Origin: Branchiibius sp. NY16-3462-2
GTDB lineage: Bacteria; Actinomycetota; Actinomycetes; Actinomycetales; Dermatophilaceae
DNA: 55,935 nucleotides
Direction of reading: 5' to 3'
NCBI RefSeq assembly: GCF_001594145.1
Contig: NZ_LVCF01000037.1
Coordinates: 1-55,935, forward strand
Made by a program: the position numbers and the translations under genes. Shown here in pieces: positions 51,368 to 55,935 of this stretch. Each line of letters opens with the position of its first letter. Position 1 is the stretch's first letter. Under the pieces are notes generated by a model. It was not told the DNA's origin, searched no databases, and saw nothing but the letters and a program-made list of their open reading frames with translations.

Positions 51368-52537
51368 ATGACCACGACTGCCCCCACGATTCCCGACGCG
51401 CGTTGGAGTGAGGCCGCCAGGCCGCGCCACCAGCGGCAGCGCCCCGGTCTGTCGGCGAAGGTTGCGCCGATCGTGACCTCCCGCAAGGGACTGGTGCTGT
51501 CGGGCACCGCGCTGGCCGTACCTGCTTCTGCGGGTGCTGTCCTGGCCGCCACCCCCGCCGAGGCGGCCGTGACGCCCGCGAGCGCCGTACGCACCCCGAG
51601 CGTCGTGCACGTGACCACCACGCCGGCCAGCCCCGTGGTGACCGTGAGCTACAACGACACCGGCGCGCTGGTGAAGACCCTGCAACAGCGGTTGGGCGGC
51701 CTCGAACTGGACGGTTGGTTCGGACCGAAGACGCTGGCCGCGGTGAAGGCCTTCCAGTCCTCGAAGGGTCTGGTTGCTGACGGTGTTGTCGGCCCGCTGA
51801 CCTGGACCGCCCTGGGCGGCTTCCCTGGCGCCTCTGGCGGCACCGGTGGCTCCACGGGTGGGGGCACCGGCTCCGGCGGGACCTCGTGCACGGTCAAGGT
51901 GCTGCGCTACGGCTCCTCCGGTGACGCCGTCCAGGTACTCCAGCAGCGGCTGGGCCGCGGCCTGGTGGACGACGGCGAGTTCGGTGCGTTGACGCTGGCC
52001 GCTGTGAAGTCCTATCAGGCCGCCAAGGGCCTGGTGGTCGACGGGATCGCCGGTCCGGCGACGTGGACTGCACTCGGCGGCTTCCCGTGCGGCACCGATG
52101 CCACCGGAGGAACGGGCACTGGCGGGGGCACCGGCACTGGTGGCGGCGGGACGGGCTCCGGCGGCGGCACCACCGCCCCGGTACAGGGCTCGCTGCAGCA
52201 GAAGGCCATCGCCATCGCCAAGCAGTACCTGGGTATCCCGTACGTGCTCGGCGGCAACACGCCCGCCCAGGGGTTCGACTGCTCCGGGCTGACCAAGTAC
52301 GTCTATGCCCAGTTGGGTGTGACGCTGCCGCGGACCGCTCGCGCGCAGCAGGCCTACTTGGGCAACACGAGCAACCCGGTCCCGGGTGACCTGGTGTTCT
52401 TCGGCACCCCCGCGTACCACGTCGGCATCTACCTGGGGAACAACACGATGCTGGCCGCTCCGCACCCGGGCGAGGTTGTCCGGATCCAGCCGATCTACAC
52501 GACCCCGTCCAGCTACGGCCACGTGACCGGGAACTGA
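51368..52537 (+). CDS. Secreted peptidoglycan hydrolase, two PG-binding and one NlpC/P60 domain
   Basis: A 389-residue protein. A 45-residue basic N-terminus containing HQRQRPGL precedes the signal core (VLSGTALAVPASAGAVLAA) and the ATPAEAA cleavage region. Two peptidoglycan-binding domains follow (about 92-155, NDTGALVKTLQQRLGGLELDGWFGPKTLAAV; and 176-240), each ending TWTALGGFP, separated by Gly/Thr linkers. The NlpC/P60 domain (280-389) has FDCSGLTKYVY and YHVGIYL. The next gene starts three bases after its stop and shares the N-terminal layout. Confidence 0.92.
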   Translation: MTTTAPTIPDARWSEAARPRHQRQRPGLSAKVAPIVTSRKGLVLSGTALAVPASAGAVLAATPAEAAVTPASAVRTPSVVHVTTTPASPVVTVSYNDTGALVKTLQQRLGGLELDGWFGPKTLAAVKAFQSSKGLVADGVVGPLTWTALGGFPGASGGTGGSTGGGTGSGGTSCTVKVLRYGSSGDAVQVLQQRLGRGLVDDGEFGALTLAAVKSYQAAKGLVVDGIAGPATWTALGGFPCGTDATGGTGTGGGTGTGGGGTGSGGGTTAPVQGSLQQKAIAIAKQYLGIPYVLGGNTPAQGFDCSGLTKYVYAQLGVTLPRTARAQQAYLGNTSNPVPGDLVFFGTPAYHVGIYLGNNTMLAAPHPGEVVRIQPIYTTPSSYGHVTGN

Positions 52538-52540
52538 TCG

Positions 52541-53800
52541 ATGGCGGTTGCTCCTGCTCATCAGCGGCAGCGACCTGGGCTGGCCGATGCTGTCCGCCCG
52601 CTGGTCGTGAGTCGTCGGACCCGGACCGCTGCTGGAGCCGCAGTGACGCTGCCGGCCGTCGTCGGAGGCAGCGCCCTAGCGGCTGCCCCCGCCGAAGCCG
52701 CCACCGCTGTCCCGGCCGCGGCTCCCGCGGCCCCTCGGCTTGTTGCTGCGCTGGCGACACCGAGCGCGGCGCAGGTGTTGCGCTACGGGTCCGGCGGCTC
52801 GTTGGTCAAGGTGCTGCAGCAGCGGCTGGGGAAGCTGACCGTCGACGGGCGGTTCGGGGCCAAGACCCTGGCCGCCGTGAAGGCGTTCCAGCGCTCGCAC
52901 AAACTGGCCGCCGACGGGGTGGTGGGCGCTAAGACGTGGACCGCCCTGGGTGGCCTGCCGACGGGGGCCGGTTCACCGCCTGGGTCCGCAGGGTCTTCCG
53001 GTTCTTCGGGTTCTTCGGGGTCTTCGGGATCGGCGCCGTCCGGCCCCGTGTCGTGCAGCGCCTCGAGCACCTTGAGGTACGGCGCGAGCGGGCCCTCGGT
53101 CAAGACGTTGCAGAAGGCGCTGGGCGGGCTGAGTGTCGACGGGGTGTTCGGAGCCAAGACGCTGGCCGCGGTGAAGAAGTACCAGAGCGCCAAGAAGCTG
53201 CCCGTCACCGGAACCGTCGACTCTGCTACCTGGAAAGCGCTGGGCTGCAAGGCCCCCGGCGGTTCAGGGGGTACTGGCTCGTCTGGGGGCACGGGCTCGT
53301 CCGGGGGCCCGGGCTCGGCCGGCGGCGGAACGGGGGATACCCCGGGAGACGCTGACTCGCCGTACCGGCTGCCCTGGAAGGCGGGAGTCTCCTACCGGGT
53401 CAGCCAGGGCGCGCACGGGGCGTTCTCGCACAACGGGGTCTATGACAAGTACGCCGTGGACTTCGCGCTGCCGTCCGGCACCCAGGTGCTGGCCTCCCGC
53501 GACGGGGTGGTCAGGGGGTCCGGGTGGATCTCCGGTGGCGGCAACTATGTGCTGATCCAGGACGCCTCCGGCCTGTGCCAGGAGTACTTCCACTTGAGTT
53601 CTTCCTCGGTGCGTGCGGGGCAGAAGGTCGCCCAGGGCAGTCCGATCGCGCGGTCGGGCAGCACCGGTCACTCGACGGGCCCGCACCTGCACTTCCAGAT
53701 GGTCAACTGCTCGACCTGGAAGGCGGCATCGGTGGTGGACACCTACGAGGAGGGCACTTCCTACGTCGCCGGTGAGTGGGCGACCAGCCGCAACAGCTGA
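52541..53800 (+). CDS. Secreted peptidoglycan hydrolase, two PG-binding and one M23 peptidase domain
   Basis: A 419-residue protein paralogous to the preceding one up to residue 230: HQRQRPGLADAV, signal core, AAAPAEAA, then two peptidoglycan-binding domains (LVKVLQQRLGKLTVDGRFGAKTLAAVKAFQ and KTLQKALGGLSVDGVFGAKTLAAVKKYQ). After a Gly/Ser linker the C-terminal domain is an M23 metallopeptidase: HNGVYDKYAVDFALPSGT gives the first zinc ligands and TGPHLHFQMV the HxH. It should cut peptide cross-bridges, complementing the NlpC/P60 partner. The two genes are one operon. Confidence 0.92.
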   Translation: MAVAPAHQRQRPGLADAVRPLVVSRRTRTAAGAAVTLPAVVGGSALAAAPAEAATAVPAAAPAAPRLVAALATPSAAQVLRYGSGGSLVKVLQQRLGKLTVDGRFGAKTLAAVKAFQRSHKLAADGVVGAKTWTALGGLPTGAGSPPGSAGSSGSSGSSGSSGSAPSGPVSCSASSTLRYGASGPSVKTLQKALGGLSVDGVFGAKTLAAVKKYQSAKKLPVTGTVDSATWKALGCKAPGGSGGTGSSGGTGSSGGPGSAGGGTGDTPGDADSPYRLPWKAGVSYRVSQGAHGAFSHNGVYDKYAVDFALPSGTQVLASRDGVVRGSGWISGGGNYVLIQDASGLCQEYFHLSSSSVRAGQKVAQGSPIARSGSTGHSTGPHLHFQMVNCSTWKAASVVDTYEEGTSYVAGEWATSRNS

Positions 53801-54420
53801 CGCTGCATTTTCACCGGTCGACCCGGTGCCGCCGCAGCGTCTGATCGGCTCCTGGCATGCTTTTGTCAGCTTGGATGACGACTGGCACGGGATTGTCGGG
53901 ATCCGTGCGAAACTCGACAATCCCGTGCCAATCACGTGCGTCCGGAACAGTTCCGTGCCAACCACCGTCAACCCCGGAGCCATGAGTTCGGTATGCCGTC
54001 GAACTGGCGCTGACGGTTGGTGCGTGGACCGGGCCGCCCTGCATATTCGGGACGCTTTGTTGAACCTCGTTCGCGTCACGATCTGTGGATAGTCCGAAGG
54101 ATGGACGGGGCATCAAGATTTTTCTGTGCACACACTGGGAGCCGCATCACTGCAGGTCAGAGAGCTATCTGGCACAGTTCCCCCGACTTGTCCACAGTCG
54201 TATCCCCAGCCTGTGCACTGTCAGGTACGGCGTTTTACGCACCTGTTCCACACGTTGTCCACAGGCGTTCCGGTGAGATCTCTCCCGCGACTTCGCCTGC
54301 GCGGTGAGCCCCACTAACGTCGATCCAGACCCCCTGCTCACGACCGATTCGACGAGGTTGTCGGTGCTGCGTGTTTGGCTGCATTGGGTCGGACGGTGAC
54401 ATCAGGCGAAGGGGCGGTCG
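53801..54420. other. Intergenic region upstream of dnaB
   Basis: This 620-base gap holds a perfect hairpin (53885-53930, listed separately), a small CGGAAC-A-GTTCCG palindrome at 53944-53956, and near-DnaA boxes TGTGGATAG (54084-54092), TTGTCCACA (54188-54196) and TTGTCCACA (54255-54263). No gene is convincing; frames here lack ribosome sites and similarity. The dnaB promoter must be in the right part. Confidence 0.5.
53885..53930. terminator. Hairpin after the hydrolase operon
   Basis: GGCACGGGATTGTCG (53885-53899) and its exact complement (53916-53930) form a 15-base stem around a 16-base loop, 84 bases after the M23 gene stop. A further CCGTGCCAA copy follows at 53954-53962. It could stop transcription, though it lacks a T-run. 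Confidence 0.6.
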
Positions 54421-55812
54421 GTGACCAGCACGCAGGCGGAGGCCGGGTACCCAGGGTTGGACTCGGCGTACGGCGATCGGCCGGGTGGGCCGGGGCTGTT
54501 GCCTCCCCAGGACGTGCACGCCGAGCAGTCGGTGCTGGGGTCGATGTTGCTGTCCAAGGACGCGATCGGCGAGGCGGCCGAGGAGCTGGACTCCCGGGAC
54601 TTCTACCGCCCGGCGCACGAAACGATCTATGCGGCGATCATTGATCTGTACGGTCGCGGTGAGCCGGCGGACGCGATCACGGTCGCCGATGAGTTGACCA
54701 AGCGCGGTGACCTGCAGCGGGTGGGTGGCCAGGCGTACCTGCACGAGTTGATCAACTCGGTGCCGGTGGCCTCGAACGCGGGTTACTACGCGCACATCGT
54801 GGCCGAGCGGGCGGTGCTGCGCCGGTTGGTCGAGGCGGGCACCCGGATCGTGCAGATGGGGCAGGCGACCGGCAACGGTGATGTCGTCGACATCATCAAC
54901 GCGGCGCAGGCCGAGGTGTTCGCGGTCAGTGGCGGCAAGGACTCCGAGGACTACGTGCCGATCGGTTCGGTGGTCGAGCCGACGCTGGACATCATCGAGG
55001 CAGCGTCGGGTTCCTCGGACGACATGACCGGTGTGCCAACGGGTTTCACCGATCTGGACCATCTGACGAACGGCTTGTCGGCGGGCCAGATGATCGTGAT
55101 CGCGGCGCGTCCGGCGGTCGGCAAGTCGACGCTGGGTTTGGACATTGCCCGCTCGGCGGCGATCGAGCATCACATGTCGACGGTGATCTTCTCGCTGGAG
55201 ATGAGTCGCACGGAGATCACGATGCGTCTGTTGTCGGCGGAGGCGCAGATCCAGTTGCAGCAGTTGCGCAAGGGCCAGTTGCGCGATGACGACTGGGCGA
55301 AGTTGGCGCACACCTCGGGGCGGTTGTCGGATGCGCCTCTGTTCATTGACGATTCGCCGAACATGTCGCTGATGGAGATTCGCTCCAAGTGCCGGCGGTT
55401 GCGGGAGCGGCACAACCTGAAGCTGGTGGTCATCGACTATCTGCAGCTGATGTCGTCGGGCAAGCGCGTGGAGTCCCGGCAGCAGGAGGTGTCGGAGTTC
55501 TCCCGGGCGCTGAAGTTGTTGGCCAAGGAGCTCGAGGTGCCGGTGATCGCGATCTCGCAGTTGAACCGTGGTCCCGAGCAGCGCACCGACAAGCGGCCGA
55601 TGATGAGCGACCTTCGTGAAAGTGGGTCGATCGAGCAGGATGCCGACGTTGTGATCCTGCTGCACCGGGACGATGCGGTGAACCGGGAGAGTGAGCGCGC
55701 CGGCGAGGCCGACCTGATCGTGGCCAAGCACCGTAACGGTCCGACCGACACGATCACCGTTGCCTTTCAAGGGCATTTCGCGCGGTTCACCAACATGGCA
55801 AAGGCGTTCTAG
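54421..55812 (+). CDS. dnaB: Replicative DNA helicase DnaB
   Basis: A 463-residue helicase from GTG 54421, preceded by AAGGGGC. The N-terminal domain (VHAEQSVLGSMLLSKDAIGEAAEEL) binds primase and loader. The RecA-like C-terminal ATPase has Walker A AARPAVGKSTL, Walker B LVVIDYLQLM, the arginine-rich SQLNRGPEQR loop and DLRESGSIEQDADVV. There is no intein, unlike some mycobacterial dnaB genes. It unwinds DNA ahead of the fork. Confidence 0.97.
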   Translation: MTSTQAEAGYPGLDSAYGDRPGGPGLLPPQDVHAEQSVLGSMLLSKDAIGEAAEELDSRDFYRPAHETIYAAIIDLYGRGEPADAITVADELTKRGDLQRVGGQAYLHELINSVPVASNAGYYAHIVAERAVLRRLVEAGTRIVQMGQATGNGDVVDIINAAQAEVFAVSGGKDSEDYVPIGSVVEPTLDIIEAASGSSDDMTGVPTGFTDLDHLTNGLSAGQMIVIAARPAVGKSTLGLDIARSAAIEHHMSTVIFSLEMSRTEITMRLLSAEAQIQLQQLRKGQLRDDDWAKLAHTSGRLSDAPLFIDDSPNMSLMEIRSKCRRLRERHNLKLVVIDYLQLMSSGKRVESRQQEVSEFSRALKLLAKELEVPVIAISQLNRGPEQRTDKRPMMSDLRESGSIEQDADVVILLHRDDAVNRESERAGEADLIVAKHRNGPTDTITVAFQGHFARFTNMAKAF

Positions 55813-55822
55813 TGCGGCGCGT

Positions 55823-55838
55823 CGTTAATCATTTAACG
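55823..55838. repeat. Palindrome between dnaB and the transposase gene
   Basis: CGTTAA-TCAT-TTAACG, a six-base perfect inverted repeat 11 bases after the dnaB stop. It may be part of an insertion sequence end or a short hairpin. Confidence 0.35.
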
Positions 55839-55860
55839 ATTGGGTTTGGGATCATGGGGT

Positions 55861-55935
55861 ATGGCGAATCGTCCTGCTCCGGGGTTGGTGCTGCGTGATG
55901 GTGATCGGGGCCGGCTGCTGCGGTTGACCCGGTCT
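55861..55935 (+). CDS. IS630-family transposase, first 25 codons (partial)
   Basis: The window ends inside this frame, whose start reads MANRPAPGLVLRDGDRGRLLRL. This is close to the N-terminus of actinobacterial IS630-type transposases (a short basic start then a helix leading to the HTH). Only 25 residues are visible, so the identification is tentative. It begins 48 bases after dnaB. Confidence 0.6.
   Translation, partial: MANRPAPGLVLRDGDRGRLLRLTRS

Noticed and set aside
54421..55812. An intein in dnaB
   Set aside because: The Walker A and Walker B motifs are uninterrupted and the length is that of an intein-free helicase.
1..55935. CRISPR array
   Set aside because: No series of regularly spaced identical repeats is visible anywhere; the repeated Gly/Ser and Thr/Pro codon stretches are parts of proteins.

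Overview
The window is high-GC DNA from the chromosomal origin region of an actinomycete. The gene order gyrA-gyrB-DUF721-recF-gnd-dnaN-oriC-dnaA-rpmH-rnpA-yidD-yidC-khpB-rsmG-parA-parB, the DUF3566 and DLW-39 genes, inositol-phosphate synthase, and the trxB / MurJ-pseudokinase / Nudix / CCA-transferase block are all actinobacterial. The set fits a Micrococcales member, possibly near Dermacoccaceae; that placement is an impression from protein content, not a computed result.

Layout. (1) 1-5.8 kb is accessory: a partial unknown gene, two small excisionase-like HTH genes, a winged-helix-like protein, an RlaP-type nucleotidyltransferase next to a HipA-N/HIRAN-like protein and an AlbA_2-type protein, and an AbiEii-type toxin with its HTH antitoxin. 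It stops at the 3' end of tRNA-Ala, as an integrated island would. (2) 5.87-19.36 kb is the left replication arm, almost all on the minus strand: tRNA-Ala, a DLW-39 microprotein, tRNA-Ile, DUF3566, gyrA, gyrB, a Ser/Thr-rich membrane protein, DUF721, recF, gnd, dnaN, oriC (DnaA boxes in 17.5-17.76 kb) and dnaA. (3) 19.8-25.9 kb is the right arm on the plus strand: rpmH, rnpA, yidD, yidC, khpB, rsmG, parA and parB, with three parS sites. (4) 26-34 kb is a minus-strand redox and envelope block: trxA, trxB behind a SigR/SigH-like promoter, a membrane pseudokinase, murJ, a DUF6049 protein and a Nudix hydrolase, divergent from the CCA transferase. (5) 35.6-40.6 kb holds an NmrA-type oxidoreductase, an MFS exporter with a divergent TetR regulator, a tiny biotin carrier, a membrane protein and a lipoprotein. 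(6) 40.7-49.9 kb holds ino1-padR, a class A penicillin-binding protein, a membrane glycosyltransferase-like protein, rpsF-ssb-rpsR-rplI and a MATE exporter. (7) 50.2-55.9 kb holds three secreted peptidoglycan hydrolases, dnaB and the first codons of an IS630-like transposase cut by the window edge.

Together these are mainly replication initiation, origin segregation, ribosome and RNA maturation, membrane insertion and cell-wall synthesis genes, with transcription mostly directed away from oriC. Regulatory signals visible in the DNA include parS sites, TetR and PadR operators, an operator overlapping the antitoxin promoter, a thioredoxin promoter of ECF type, and a recurring TANNNT-N6-start-codon arrangement that predicts leaderless transcripts for at least six genes.
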